Shown here piece after piece: positions 7,749 to 15,899 of a stretch of 33,518 nt of DNA. The position numbers and the translations under genes are program-made. The first letter of the stretch is position 1. Every line of letters begins with the position of its first letter. The notes below the pieces were generated by a model that was given only the letters and a program-made list of their open reading frames with translations, made no database searches and was not told the DNA's origin. This DNA is from an uncultured Lachnospiraceae bacterium (GTDB lineage: Bacteria; Bacillota; Clostridia; Lachnospirales; Anaerotignaceae), in the NCBI GenBank assembly GCA_944381395.1, contig CALWKY010000011.1:1-33518 (forward strand), read 5' to 3'.

Positions 7749-8882
7749 TTATTCTGCACCAAAAGCATCCGGTGTATAACGGAAATATAACTTTCCGTTT
7801 CTGCGGATCAATTCCGCTGTGTCAAAGCGGCAATCCCGGTCCGTCCATCCTTTTTCCGCCAAATACACCTGCGCTGTCTGTATGAGGCATTTTCTTTTCC
7901 GAAAATCAATGGCTTCTGCCGGTGCCCCATATTCCTCCGACTGCCGGTATTTCACTTCTGTAAAAACGAAATAGCCGTCTTTTTCCGCGATCAAATCAAT
8001 TTCTCCATACCGGCTTTTATAATTGGCTTCTAAAATGGTATAACCCATTTTTTTCATTTCCATAGCTGCCTGACGTTCCGCCACAACACCTACATGGTAA
8101 TGCTTCTGCTCCATTTCCTCCTGCACAAAATTCTTTACAAATGTTCTTCTGTGCAGCGGGCATAAGCCAAATTCCCGAATGGCCGCAATATGCTGGGCAG
8201 AACCATATCCTTTGTTGGAAGCAAAACCATAGACAGGATATAAGGCATCCATTTCTTCCATGTAATGATCTCTTTTTACTTTGGCAATAATGCTGGCTGC
8301 ACCAATGGAAAGGCTTTTGGCATCTCCGCCAATGACGCCTTTTTGGGGAAATGAAATTTCCGGTATAGTCACTGCATCCGCCAGCACAAAATCCGGCTGA
8401 GGCACTAAGGATGCCAATGCCTGCCGCATGGCTTCATAAGTGGCCTGTAAAATATTGATTTCATCAATTCTCTTGGCATCTGCCTCCCCAAATCCGTAAG
8501 CTGCTGCTTCCTCTAAAATCTTTGCGGATAATTCTTCCCGTTTCTTTGCCGTCAGTTTTTTGGAGTCGTTAATGCCTGCAATGAGCTTGCCCTCCGGCAA
8601 AATCACTGCCGCCGCCATTACAGGTCCTGCCAAAGGTCCCCGTCCCACTTCATCAATCCCGGCAATCAGACGGTAGCCCTCTTGATACAGTTCCTTTTCA
8701 TATTGTAATAACGTAAGCAGTCTGGCTTGCTCCGCTTTTTCTTTTTCCCGCTTCTTTTCCCAGTTTGCCAAAAGAACTTGAGCGCCTTTTCGTTCATCTG
8801 CGCGCAACGTTTCCAATACCTGTTCCAGTTCTTTCCCTTGGGCAAGCTGTAATTTTTCTTTCAGTTGTGCAATGGGCTCCAT
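7749..8882 (-). CDS. rnhB: RNase HII-YraN fusion protein
   Basis: A 377-residue two-domain protein. Residues 1-65 are a charged helical N-terminal stretch. Residues 66-255 are ribonuclease HII, which cuts RNA in RNA-DNA hybrids and removes misincorporated ribonucleotides: GIDEVGRGPLAG at 75-86 (D77, E78), D169, and GGDAKSLSIGAASIIAKV from 185 (D187). Residues 264-377 are a YraN/UPF0102 domain with a PD-(D/E)xK nuclease-like pattern: E269, GEIDLIA (D296) and TEVKYR (E309, K311). These are normally two separate neighbouring genes. There is no stop or frameshift between them, and the linker (EEMEQKHYHVG) is short. GGAG precedes the ATG by five bases. YraN function is not established; a nucleic-acid processing role is inferred. 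Confidence 0.93.
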   Translation of the reverse strand: MEPIAQLKEKLQLAQGKELEQVLETLRADERKGAQVLLANWEKKREKEKAEQARLLTLLQYEKELYQEGYRLIAGIDEVGRGPLAGPVMAAAVILPEGKLIAGINDSKKLTAKKREELSAKILEEAAAYGFGEADAKRIDEINILQATYEAMRQALASLVPQPDFVLADAVTIPEISFPQKGVIGGDAKSLSIGAASIIAKVKRDHYMEEMDALYPVYGFASNKGYGSAQHIAAIREFGLCPLHRRTFVKNFVQEEMEQKHYHVGVVAERQAAMEMKKMGYTILEANYKSRYGEIDLIAEKDGYFVFTEVKYRQSEEYGAPAEAIDFRKRKCLIQTAQVYLAEKGWTDRDCRFDTAELIRRNGKLYFRYTPDAFGAE

Positions 8883-8928
8883 ACCTTCTCCTGCTTTCTG
8901 TCATTTGTTTATTCTTACGCTTATCCGT

Positions 8929-8957
8929 ATTATACCCTGCTTCTTTCTCCTTGTAAA
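8929..8957 (-). promoter_or_regulatory. Sigma-A promoter of the rnhB-yraN fusion
   Basis: On the minus strand TTTACA (8952-8957) is followed after 17 bases by a perfect TATAAT (8929-8934). The -35 starts only a few bases after the rnj terminator, so this gene is a separate unit from rnj. Confidence 0.85.
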
Positions 8958-8961
8958 ACAG

Positions 8962-8995
8962 AAAAAACCGCAGAGTAGTTTTGTCTGCGGTTTTT
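8962..8995. terminator. Terminator of rnj
   Basis: An 11-bp perfect stem pairs 8964-8974 with 8984-8994. On the minus strand the U-tract follows at 8962-8967, giving a normal terminator just after the rnj stop. A T-run on the plus strand makes it symmetrical. Confidence 0.9.
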
Positions 8996-9004
8996 GTTCC
9001 TCTA

Positions 9005-10696
9005 TTAAACTTCCATGATAATGGGCAGAATCATAGGGCTTCTTTTGGTTTTCTGCCATACATAATTTTTCAGGGTATCCTTGATCACAGATTTGATATA
9101 GTTCCAGCTGGTGATGTTCTTTGCTTCGCATTCTTCCAATGCTTCCAAAACCACATCCCTGGCTTCTTCCATCAGTCCTTCTGCTTCTCTCACATACACG
9201 AAACCACGAGAGATAATGTCTGGACCAGCAATGACAGTACCGCTTGCCTTGTCCATGGTAACGACTACCGTAATCAAACCGTCCTGAGACAGGTGCTTTC
9301 TGTCACGCAATACAATATTTCCTACATCGCCGACACCCAAACCGTCTACCATAACCTGTCCGGCCTGTACACTGCCATTGATCGCCGCCTGATTCCGTCC
9401 TAATTCCAGTACATCGCCAATCTTCATGACGAAAATGTCTTCTTTCTTCATGCCCATGGTCATTGCCAGATTCTTATGGCTGGTCAAATGCATAAATTCA
9501 CCATGAACCGGCATAAAGAAACGAGGCTTGGTCAGCGCCAGCATCAGCTTCAGTTCTTCCTGTCTGGCGTGACCGGATACGTGGATATCCTCAATGCCTT
9601 GATATACAACATCCGCACCCTGTTTAATCAATTCATTGATAACACGGGTTACATTCCGCTCATTGCCGGGAATTGCGGATGCACTGATGATTACCTTGTC
9701 GTTAGGCTTAATGCTGACTTGGCGATGCTCACCCAATGCGATACGGGTCAAAGCACTCATGCTTTCGCCCTGGCTGCCTGTGCTAAGGATAACCAGCTGT
9801 TCGTCTTTGTAATGCTTAATTTCCGTAATATCGATTAACGTACCCTTGGGTACATCCAAATAATCCAACTCACTCGCCGTTTTCACCGTATTGACCATAG
9901 ATCGGCCTAAAATTGCCACCTTTCTGCCATGGGCATAAGCAGCGTTGATGACTTGCTGCATGCGGTGGATATTGGAAGCAAAAGTTGCTACCAAAATACG
10001 GTTTTTTGTGGTTTCTTCAAATGCTTTTTCAAAAGCCTTTCCCACAGTTTTTTCTGACTGGGTAAATCCGGGACGGTCTGCGTTGGTGCTGTCACTCATC
10101 AACAATAATACGCCTTCACTGCCCAGCTGCGCAAACCGGCGCAAATCCAGCACTTCACCATCAATGGGGGTATAGTCTACTTTAAAGTCACCGGTATGAA
10201 TGACAGTACCTACCGGTGTGTGAATGGCAAGCGCCACACTGTCTGCAATGGAATGATTTGTATGAATAAATTCCACACTCATTCTGCCCAATTTCACGGT
10301 TTCACCAGGTACAACTGTGTGCAGCTGTGCGGTTTCAGCCAGACCATGTTCTTCCAGCTTATTTTTCAGCAGTCCTAATGTCAATAATGTGCCGAAAACA
10401 GGGACATCTAAGTCCTTTAATACATAAGGCAGAGCGCCAATATGGTCCTCGTGACCATGTGTCAGTACAATGCCTCGTACCTTCTCTTGATTTTTCATCA
10501 AATAGGATACATCGGGAATCACTAAATCAATACCGGGCATATCATCCTCCGGGAAAGACATGCCGCAGTCGATTACCACAATATCCTCACCATACTCCAG
10601 TATGGTCATATTCTTTCCAATTTCTTCTAAACCACCCAAAGGGATCACCCGTAGTTTTGTTTTGGGTCCTTTGGATTTCCCTCTTCTGGTTGCCAA
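9005..10696 (-). CDS. rnj: Ribonuclease J
   Basis: A 563-residue metallo-beta-lactamase/beta-CASP ribonuclease with 5'-3' exonuclease and endonuclease activity, central to mRNA decay and rRNA maturation in Firmicutes. The zinc-binding motif HGHEDHIG is at residues 80-87; HTGDFKVDYTPIDG, SDSTNADRPG and the beta-CASP motifs (ATFASNIHR, STGSQGE, HVSGHA) follow, then a C-terminal domain ending at PIIMEV. The start codon is TTG at 10694-10696, chosen because AAAGGAGGT lies seven bases upstream and the basic N-terminus (ATRRGKSKG) is typical of the family. A promoter was not recognised with confidence. Confidence 0.96.
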   Translation of the reverse strand: MATRRGKSKGPKTKLRVIPLGGLEEIGKNMTILEYGEDIVVIDCGMSFPEDDMPGIDLVIPDVSYLMKNQEKVRGIVLTHGHEDHIGALPYVLKDLDVPVFGTLLTLGLLKNKLEEHGLAETAQLHTVVPGETVKLGRMSVEFIHTNHSIADSVALAIHTPVGTVIHTGDFKVDYTPIDGEVLDLRRFAQLGSEGVLLLMSDSTNADRPGFTQSEKTVGKAFEKAFEETTKNRILVATFASNIHRMQQVINAAYAHGRKVAILGRSMVNTVKTASELDYLDVPKGTLIDITEIKHYKDEQLVILSTGSQGESMSALTRIALGEHRQVSIKPNDKVIISASAIPGNERNVTRVINELIKQGADVVYQGIEDIHVSGHARQEELKLMLALTKPRFFMPVHGEFMHLTSHKNLAMTMGMKKEDIFVMKIGDVLELGRNQAAINGSVQAGQVMVDGLGVGDVGNIVLRDRKHLSQDGLITVVVTMDKASGTVIAGPDIISRGFVYVREAEGLMEEARDVVLEALEECEAKNITSWNYIKSVIKDTLKNYVWQKTKRSPMILPIIMEV

Positions 10697-10923
10697 AAGA
10701 TTACCTCCTTTTGAAATAAATTTTTATGCTAAGTAACGTTTCATTCCCAAAAACAGCGCTTAATCTTGCATGAAAAACCTATTTACGGACGCACAAAAAA
10801 AGAAGCCTGTTTCCCGGTCAAACGAGCCTGTCTGCCGTGCCTCTTCCTGCCGCAAAAAATCTGTTTTTCCGCATACAAAAAAAGTATCTCGAAAAGCGCC
10901 CACTATTTTCATAAGCTTACAGC

Positions 10924-10964
10924 TCGTATCATTTTTTCCCACTTTGTAAAAAGGATACGAGCAT
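10924..10964. repeat. Inverted repeat upstream of rnj
   Basis: Perfect 9-base arms GCTCGTATC (10924-10932) and GATACGAGC (10956-10964) enclose 23 bases that contain T-rich and A-rich tracts able to extend the pairing. There is no U-tail on either side, so it is not a classical terminator. Confidence 0.75.
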
Positions 10965-11009
10965 TTCCTGAAAAATATACGGTTTTTACGCAAAAAGTCC
11001 CTACTACCA

Positions 11010-11029
11010 TTCCTTTTCCTGTAAAGGAA
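11010..11029. repeat. Short hairpin upstream of rnj
   Basis: Perfect 7-base arms TTCCTTT (11010-11016) and AAAGGAA (11023-11029) with a six-base loop. It lies about 45 bases from the larger inverted repeat at 10924-10964, adding to the impression of a structured transcript. Confidence 0.5.
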
Positions 11030-11065
11030 CTTTTCGAAAGCGCAGCAACTTTTGAGAAAAATATA

Positions 11066-11089
11066 AATAAAAAAGGTACAATCCCTTTT
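11066..11089 (-). terminator. Weak terminator after the DUF1292 gene
   Basis: On the minus strand AAAAGG (11084-11089) pairs with CCTTTT (11071-11076) across a seven-base loop and is followed by a U-rich tract. The stem is short, so this is tentative. Confidence 0.4.
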
Positions 11090-11117
11090 AAATTTCCATT
11101 TGAAAAGAGCGATAAGA

Positions 11118-11414
11118 TCAGTCGATCTTTACTTCATAATCTTCCCCTTTTTGGGCAAATAATCCGGCAACACGGTCAAATTCCGCGTCATCTTCCACGA
11201 TTTCATAGGTTACATCATCTGTGCCGATGGCAACTTCTTTCAAAAGCAGTGCATCTGCTTCTTCATCGTCCTCCATCGCATCACATTCCACTACCAAAAG
11301 GTAACGTTCCGTGCCGCAAGTTACATGGTCCACAATGGCAAACTCCACTTCACTGCCATCTTCATCAGTCATCGTCACGGTTTCCAGTGCATCCTCTTCA
11401 AACTGATCCTGCAT
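11118..11414 (-). CDS. DUF1292 family protein (YrzB-like)
   Basis: A 98-residue very acidic protein of the DUF1292/UPF0473 family, whose function is not known. The family pattern ETVTMTDEDGSEVEFAIVDH, RYLLVVE, EEADALLLKEV and a late E/D-rich strand region are visible. It is last in the conserved ireB-ruvX-DUF1292 cluster, 30 bases after ruvX. A clear AAAGGAG lies before the ATG. Being small, acidic and fixed in this cluster, it may act with its neighbours, but that is inference from gene order only. Confidence 0.88.
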   Translation of the reverse strand: MQDQFEEDALETVTMTDEDGSEVEFAIVDHVTCGTERYLLVVECDAMEDDEEADALLLKEVAIGTDDVTYEIVEDDAEFDRVAGLFAQKGEDYEVKID

Positions 11415-11444
11415 GATTTTTCTCCTTTATCTTCTTTTGCGTGA

Positions 11445-11870
11445 TTACTGCTTCAAACTATCCAAATACCCCTGTAAAATATGGACTGCCGCCTGCATAT
11501 CGATCATTTCCTTACGGCGGTCATGAGAAAGTCCGCCTTCTCGCATACTCCGCTCTGCGGCAATGGTGCTGAACCGTTCATCCCATAACACAACCTGCAC
11601 TTTGGGGAATCGGTTTTCCAAACGCGTTGCAAAAGCTTTTGTCTTTTCACAGCGATCGCCTTCTGAGTTGTCCAAATTCTTAGGATAACCCAAAACAATG
11701 ACTTCCACCTGATTTTCTTCCACCAGCTGTGCAATCCGACGCAGACTGGGTTTCATAGCCTGGGGATTATCACGGCGAATAATTTCTACACCCTGTGCTG
11801 TCCATCCAAAGGGATCACTCATGGCCACACCAATGGTCTTATCTCCAAAGTCTAAACCCAGTATCCGCAT
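11445..11870 (-). CDS. ruvX: Holliday junction resolvase-like protein RuvX (YqgF)
   Basis: A 141-residue RNase H-fold nuclease of the YqgF family, linked to Holliday junction resolution and to 16S rRNA 5' end processing. The first catalytic aspartate is in LGLDFGDKTIGVAMSDP (D7), with VLGYPKNLDNSEG and the LWDERFST motif following, then DMQAAVHILQGYL at the C-terminus. Length is typical. GGAG with a short spacer precedes the ATG. It lies 34 bases after ireB and 30 before the DUF1292 gene. Confidence 0.93.
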   Translation of the reverse strand: MRILGLDFGDKTIGVAMSDPFGWTAQGVEIIRRDNPQAMKPSLRRIAQLVEENQVEVIVLGYPKNLDNSEGDRCEKTKAFATRLENRFPKVQVVLWDERFSTIAAERSMREGGLSHDRRKEMIDMQAAVHILQGYLDSLKQ

Positions 11871-11904
11871 GTCCTGCTCCTTTTTTCTTTCGACCGCTTT
11901 GTTT

Positions 11905-12171
11905 TTAATCGTTGTTTCTGCTTAAATAGTCTTTTACCAGTTCTTCCAGCAGTTCATCCCGTTCCAGCTTCCGAATCATCGCGCGGGCATTGTTGTGGCT
12001 GGTAATATAAGTAGGATCACCGGAAAGGATGTATCCTACGATCTGGTTTACAGGCTGGTATCCTTTTTCTTTCAAAGCGGCGCTGACGGTTAAGAGGATT
12101 CTTCTTGCCTCGTTTTCAGGCTCCTTTTCCACTCTGCCGAAATATTGTGTTTCATTAAAATTACGTTCCAT
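11905..12171 (-). CDS. ireB: IreB family regulatory phosphoprotein
   Basis: An 88-residue protein of the DUF965/IreB family. In Enterococcus, IreB is a negative regulator of cephalosporin resistance and is phosphorylated by the PASTA kinase IreK on N-terminal threonines. The family signature is strong: [12 protein letters not shown] near the start (T8 is the candidate phosphosite), then [21 protein letters not shown] and [26 protein letters not shown] lies about 10 bases before the ATG. It heads a three-gene cluster with ruvX and DUF1292, behind its own promoter. In many Firmicutes alaS is immediately upstream; here the upstream gene is mtaB. Confidence 0.93.
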   Translation of the reverse strand: MERNFNETQYFGRVEKEPENEARRILLTVSAALKEKGYQPVNQIVGYILSGDPTYITSHNNARAMIRKLERDELLEELVKDYLSRNND

Positions 12172-12225
12172 GATTTATCATCTCCGTTCCTATCTGCGCC
12201 TCAATTCATTGCATCGATTATTCTT

Positions 12226-12254
12226 ATCATAATATAAACAAATTCGGATTGCAA
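12226..12254 (-). promoter_or_regulatory. Promoter of ireB-ruvX-DUF1292
   Basis: On the minus strand TTGCAA (12249-12254) is followed after 17 bases by TATGAT (12226-12231). It lies between the end of mtaB and ireB, so the ireB cluster need not depend on read-through. Confidence 0.65.
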
Positions 12255-12265
12255 CAAATTCTTCA

Positions 12266-13582
12266 TTACAGTTTTACAACATTTTCCTCCAATAAGCATC
12301 CCCACGCGCACTCTTGCTCATGGCGTACCAGTTTCACCCGCAGAATCTCATTGGAAATATTTTTTGCGCTCTTTGTTCGGACTTTAATATAGTTGGTCGT
12401 ATGACCCTCATAAATACCTTCTTCCACTTCCCGTTCAAACAGCACCTCATAAACCTGTCCCATCCGCTGCTCCAGGAAAGCGTTTCCCAGCGCATCACTG
12501 ACCTGAATCAGTCTGTGGCTTCTGTCCGCCTTTACCTCATTGGAATTCTGGTCTTTCCGTTTTGCAGCCGGTGTACCCCGCTTGGGAGAATATGGGAATA
12601 CATGAATTTTGGAAAATCCAATTTCTTTTGCAAATGCCGCGCTCTGCTGGAAATGTTCTTCCGTTTCCCCGGGAAAACCCACAATAATATCTGTGGTCAA
12701 CGCCACATCCGGCAAAGCTTCCCGCAGCATCTGTGCCGCTTTGCGGTAGTCTGCCGTATCATAGTGGCGGTTCATCTGGCGCAGCGTTTCATCACAGCCA
12801 CTTTGTAATGACAAGTGATAGTGGTCACATAACTTTGGCAGAGTACGAATTCCCTCGATAAAGTCCTCCGTTACAATATTGGGCTCAATGGAACTTAAGC
12901 GGATCCGCTGAATGCCTTCCACTGCGTGTACCCGGCGGATCATCCCTAATAGATCCATATTTCCCAGATCCTTACCATAGCTTGCCACATGGATGCCAGT
13001 TAATACCACTTCTTGAAATCCATTTTCTGCCAACCGCTTGACTTCTGCCACCACATCTTCCGGATCTCTGGAACGGATGGGTCCTCTGGCATAAGGAATG
13101 ATGCAGTAAGAACAGTATCTGTTGCAGCCATCTTGAATTTTCAAATATGCTCTCGTACGTCCTGCCAATTTTTGAATGGATAAAGGCTCAAAAACATGCT
13201 CATTGCGAATATCCGTCACATAATTTCGGATTCCTTCTTCTTTGCGGTACTGTTCCACCAGTTCCGCTATCTTTCCTTTATCCTTCGTGCCTAAAATCAG
13301 ATTTACACCTTCTACCCGCTCCATTTCCTCCGGTGCCGTCTGGGCATAGCACCCTACCACCGCCACAACCGCATCCGGGTTTTGGCGTTTTACTTTCCGG
13401 ATCAATTGACGGCTTTTCTTGTCTCCAAAATTGGTTACCGTACAGGTATTGATAATATAAATATCCGCCCAATCTTCTACAGACACAATTTCATATCCTT
13501 TTTGCGCAAAAAGCTCCGCAATGGCTTCGCTTTCGTATTGATTTACCTTGCAGCCCAAGGCGTAACTAGCAACTTTCTTCAT
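12266..13582 (-). CDS. mtaB: tRNA t6A37 methylthiotransferase MtaB
   Basis: A 438-residue radical SAM enzyme that converts t6A37 to ms2t6A in tRNA. The N-terminal methylthiotransferase domain supplies cluster cysteines C11, C47 and C78; the radical SAM triad is C153, C157, C160 in DGCNRYCSYC. A TRAM-like C-terminal domain follows (EEGIYEGHTTNYIKV). The start at 13582 is chosen over an in-frame start 11 codons upstream: it overlaps the stop of the HAD gene in an ATGA, has GAGG upstream, and gives the standard MKKVASYALGCKVNQYES N-terminus. It is the last gene of the mtnN-side cluster. Confidence 0.94.
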   Translation of the reverse strand: MKKVASYALGCKVNQYESEAIAELFAQKGYEIVSVEDWADIYIINTCTVTNFGDKKSRQLIRKVKRQNPDAVVAVVGCYAQTAPEEMERVEGVNLILGTKDKGKIAELVEQYRKEEGIRNYVTDIRNEHVFEPLSIQKLAGRTRAYLKIQDGCNRYCSYCIIPYARGPIRSRDPEDVVAEVKRLAENGFQEVVLTGIHVASYGKDLGNMDLLGMIRRVHAVEGIQRIRLSSIEPNIVTEDFIEGIRTLPKLCDHYHLSLQSGCDETLRQMNRHYDTADYRKAAQMLREALPDVALTTDIIVGFPGETEEHFQQSAAFAKEIGFSKIHVFPYSPKRGTPAAKRKDQNSNEVKADRSHRLIQVSDALGNAFLEQRMGQVYEVLFEREVEEGIYEGHTTNYIKVRTKSAKNISNEILRVKLVRHEQECAWGCLLEENVVKL

Positions 13583-14388
13583 CTTGATTCCTCTTCCTGC
13601 TTTAATTGATCCCATACGGCGCGCAGTACCCCTGCATGGTTATTGTCTTCCGCAATAAAGTTTGCCTGTTCTTTCACCACTTGAGAAGCATTCGCCATGG
13701 CATAGCTGTAAGCAGCACAAGACATCATTTCCAGATCATTTTGCTGATCGCCAAAGACCATAGTTTCTTCCGGTGTGATGTGCCATATTTCCTGCAGCGC
13801 TTGTACTGCCGTTCCTTTATTCACGCCAGTCAGCCCCACATCCATACAATGCTTTCCGGAAATGGTTAAAGAGATTTCTTCCGGCAGCAATGGGCGCAAA
13901 GTTGCATACGCCCACGGCAGTTTTTCTGTGGGAATGTTGAGTACCGCCATACGCAAAATGGTATCATCATCTAATCCGTATAAATCTTCGGCATGGCGCA
14001 TTTCATAACAGAAATAGGCTCCTCTTAGTTCCTCGCAAAATGCCGCATCATCCATATAGCTGTAATACTTGGCGCAGATCATAGGTTTCGCGCCTGTCAC
14101 CTGTTTGGTCCCTTCCAAGGCTGTATGCAGCTGTTCTTTCGTCATTTTCTTTACAAAAAGCTCTTTTTCGTTCCAAACCACAAAGGCACCGTTTTCTGCG
14201 ATGATTGCCACATCCTCCAGGTATTCTTGAAACTGTTTTTTCAGCCCAGGATACTGTCTGCCGCTTGCCACCACAAAACGGATGCCTCTTTGTTTCATTT
14301 CCTGTAAAAATGCAGAAAATCCTTCTGGGAATTTTCCCTGATCGTCCAACAAAGTACCGTCCATATCAGTCACAATCAACTTAATCAT
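13579..14388 (-). CDS. Cof-type HAD-IIB family hydrolase
   Basis: A 269-residue haloacid dehalogenase-fold phosphatase of the Cof/YidA type. Motif I DMDGTLLDD (nucleophile D8, acid D10) is at the N-terminus, motif II ASGRQ follows at about residue 40, the C2-type cap domain is in the middle, and motif IV VFGDQQNDLEMM is near the C-terminus, after a motif III lysine in GVNKGTAVQAL. Such enzymes dephosphorylate sugar phosphates, flavin mononucleotide or pyridoxal phosphate; the substrate cannot be read from sequence. It shares a four-base ATGA overlap with mtaB. GGAG lies before the ATG. Confidence 0.92.
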   Translation of the reverse strand: MIKLIVTDMDGTLLDDQGKFPEGFSAFLQEMKQRGIRFVVASGRQYPGLKKQFQEYLEDVAIIAENGAFVVWNEKELFVKKMTKEQLHTALEGTKQVTGAKPMICAKYYSYMDDAAFCEELRGAYFCYEMRHAEDLYGLDDDTILRMAVLNIPTEKLPWAYATLRPLLPEEISLTISGKHCMDVGLTGVNKGTAVQALQEIWHITPEETMVFGDQQNDLEMMSCAAYSYAMANASQVVKEQANFIAEDNNHAGVLRAVWDQLKQEEESR

Positions 14389-14408
14389 GCAAAAAACTCC
14401 ATTCTTAC

Positions 14409-14963
14409 TTAACTAATTTTAAAAAACAACGGTAAAATGGTCAGCGCAATATTGGCATTCTTCCCAGTCAGCCACAGCAGATAGGGCTTTAATTCTTCCC
14501 ATCTTTTTTCTTTTGGTTCCACTTTGGAAATAATTTCTTCCATCTCCGAAAGTTTTTCCATAATTTCATTCATTTCACAAGCAGAAACGCCTTCCATCCT
14601 GCCTAATGTAAAACGCACATCATTAAAATCCGCTTCCCGGTTAACCTCAATATGTTCTAAAGCCATGTAATATTCTATCAGTCCTTCATTGGTACAGCCA
14701 TTGTCGTAAAATACCTGTAAGCGAAAGAGCAGCAGTTTTACATTTTCCCGGTAGTCTTCTGTTTTTTGCAGCAGTTTTTCATATGGCTGCACCAGACGCA
14801 GTCCTTTGGTGAAGCCCTCAATGACATCTTCATACTTCACCAGCATTTTTTCGAAAAGAGCGCGCATTTTTTCCACATCATGTCCATATGTTTCTGCTTC
14901 CTCGTTCCATAGACGCAGATCCGCTTCTGCCTCTGCTACAGAAATCTTCTTTTCCTCTGTCAT
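14409..14963 (-). CDS. Hypothetical helical protein
   Basis: A 184-residue protein that I do not recognise. It is strongly charged and looks almost entirely alpha-helical, with heptad-like stretches in the first 70 residues (VAEAEADLRLWNEEAETYG, FEKMLVKYEDVIEGF) and again around NEIMEKLSEMEEIISKVEP. The last 20 residues turn hydrophobic (LTGKNANIALTILPLFFKIS), which could be a membrane-contact helix. There is one cysteine pair too far apart to suggest a metal site. GGAG lies about 11 bases before the ATG. It is 58 bases after mtnN and 20 before the HAD gene, so it is probably co-transcribed with both. Confidence 0.75.
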   Translation of the reverse strand: MTEEKKISVAEAEADLRLWNEEAETYGHDVEKMRALFEKMLVKYEDVIEGFTKGLRLVQPYEKLLQKTEDYRENVKLLLFRLQVFYDNGCTNEGLIEYYMALEHIEVNREADFNDVRFTLGRMEGVSACEMNEIMEKLSEMEEIISKVEPKEKRWEELKPYLLWLTGKNANIALTILPLFFKIS

Positions 14964-15021
14964 GATGGATCACGCTCCTTCCCCAAAAACCGCCCCCAAA
15001 ATATTTTTCGTGTGAATGAAA

Positions 15022-15720
15022 TTACATTTTTTCAATCATTTTCTCCACCAATGCAGAACCCCTCTGTGCCGCCAGTTTGGAGAATTGTTCATAAGTCATT
15101 TCTGCGCCTTCCGCAGCACTGTCAGAAATGGCACGAATCACTAAAAAAGGTACATCATTTAAGTAGCAGCTCTGGGCAATGGCAGCGCCTTCCATTTCTG
15201 CGCAGTACCCTTTTACCGTTTTCCAAATTTTTTCTTTGGCTTCTTTTCCCGCAATAAACTGGTCTCCGCTGGCAATACGGCCTTCATACACCTGACATTC
15301 GAATGCCAATTCTTTGATACAGTCTGCCGCTAAAGCGCGCAAAGCTGGATCTGCTGGGAAATAACTTTCTTCCATTCTGGGAATAATTCCAACAGGGTCT
15401 CCAAGCACACTGGTATCCATATCATGCTGCACCGCATCGGTGGAGATCACAATATCTCCCACCTTCAGCTGATCATAAATAGCGCCGGCTACACCGATGT
15501 TGATGATGCAGTCTACACCAAAACGGTCTATCAAAACCTGAGCACAGATCGCAGCATTCACCTTGCCAATGCCGCTTTTTACCAGTATTACATTTTTTCC
15601 GCTGTATCTGCCTACGAAAAAATCCAAACCAACAGCTTTTTGTGTCTGAACAATCGTCATTTTTTCTTGTAAAAAAGCGGTCTCTTCTTCCATCGCACCA
15701 ATGATACCAATGGTATGCAT
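15022..15720 (-). CDS. mtnN: 5'-methylthioadenosine/S-adenosylhomocysteine nucleosidase
   Basis: A 232-residue enzyme that cleaves adenine from 5'-methylthioadenosine and S-adenosylhomocysteine, clearing products that inhibit methyltransferases and feeding methionine recycling. Family motifs include IGIIGAMEEE at the start (E12 region), VKSGIGKVNAA, NIGVAGAI, GRIASGDQF, AEMEGAAIAQ, and the catalytic aspartate in VIRAISDSA. Length is normal. GGGAG lies before the ATG. It is first in a run of four same-strand genes (mtnN, hypothetical, HAD, mtaB). Confidence 0.95.
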   Translation of the reverse strand: MHTIGIIGAMEEETAFLQEKMTIVQTQKAVGLDFFVGRYSGKNVILVKSGIGKVNAAICAQVLIDRFGVDCIINIGVAGAIYDQLKVGDIVISTDAVQHDMDTSVLGDPVGIIPRMEESYFPADPALRALAADCIKELAFECQVYEGRIASGDQFIAGKEAKEKIWKTVKGYCAEMEGAAIAQSCYLNDVPFLVIRAISDSAAEGAEMTYEQFSKLAAQRGSALVEKMIEKM

Positions 15721-15795
15721 ATGATTTCACTCCCTATGGATATTGTATACTTATCATCTCAAACATACTTTTTTCAGAAAATTGCTTTTCATTCT

Positions 15796-15824
15796 TTGGC
15801 AAATATGATACCATACATTCAAAT
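15796..15824 (+). promoter_or_regulatory. Candidate promoter of the mscS cluster
   Basis: TTGGCA (15796-15801) is followed after 17 bases by TCAAAT (15819-15824). A second possible pair, TTGCTT with TATGAT 16 bases on, overlaps it, so the exact promoter is uncertain. Confidence 0.45.
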
Positions 15825-15899
15825 AAAAATCAAACCGCAACCGCTTATGGTGGAAGAAATTCCGCTTTTTTTATACCCAATGGAAGGAGGAATATTCCA

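Larger units (their letters stand above)
10697..11117. other. Structured gap between DUF1292 gene and rnj
   Basis: No convincing protein gene lies in these 421 bases. The open frame at 10760-10993 on the minus strand starts at a TTG without a ribosome site and resembles nothing. The region does hold a 9-bp inverted repeat (10924-10964), a 7-bp hairpin (11010-11029), and a pair of direct repeats of AGCCTGT at 10810-10840. It could be a long rnj leader or a small RNA on the minus strand. In many Clostridia a fur-type regulator gene occupies this position (from memory); none is visible here. Confidence 0.5.

Noticed and set aside
10760..10993. Minus-strand open frame of 77 codons upstream of rnj
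   Set aside because: It begins at a TTG without a ribosome site, has low-complexity Phe-rich content, resembles no family, and covers the region of hairpins and repeats.
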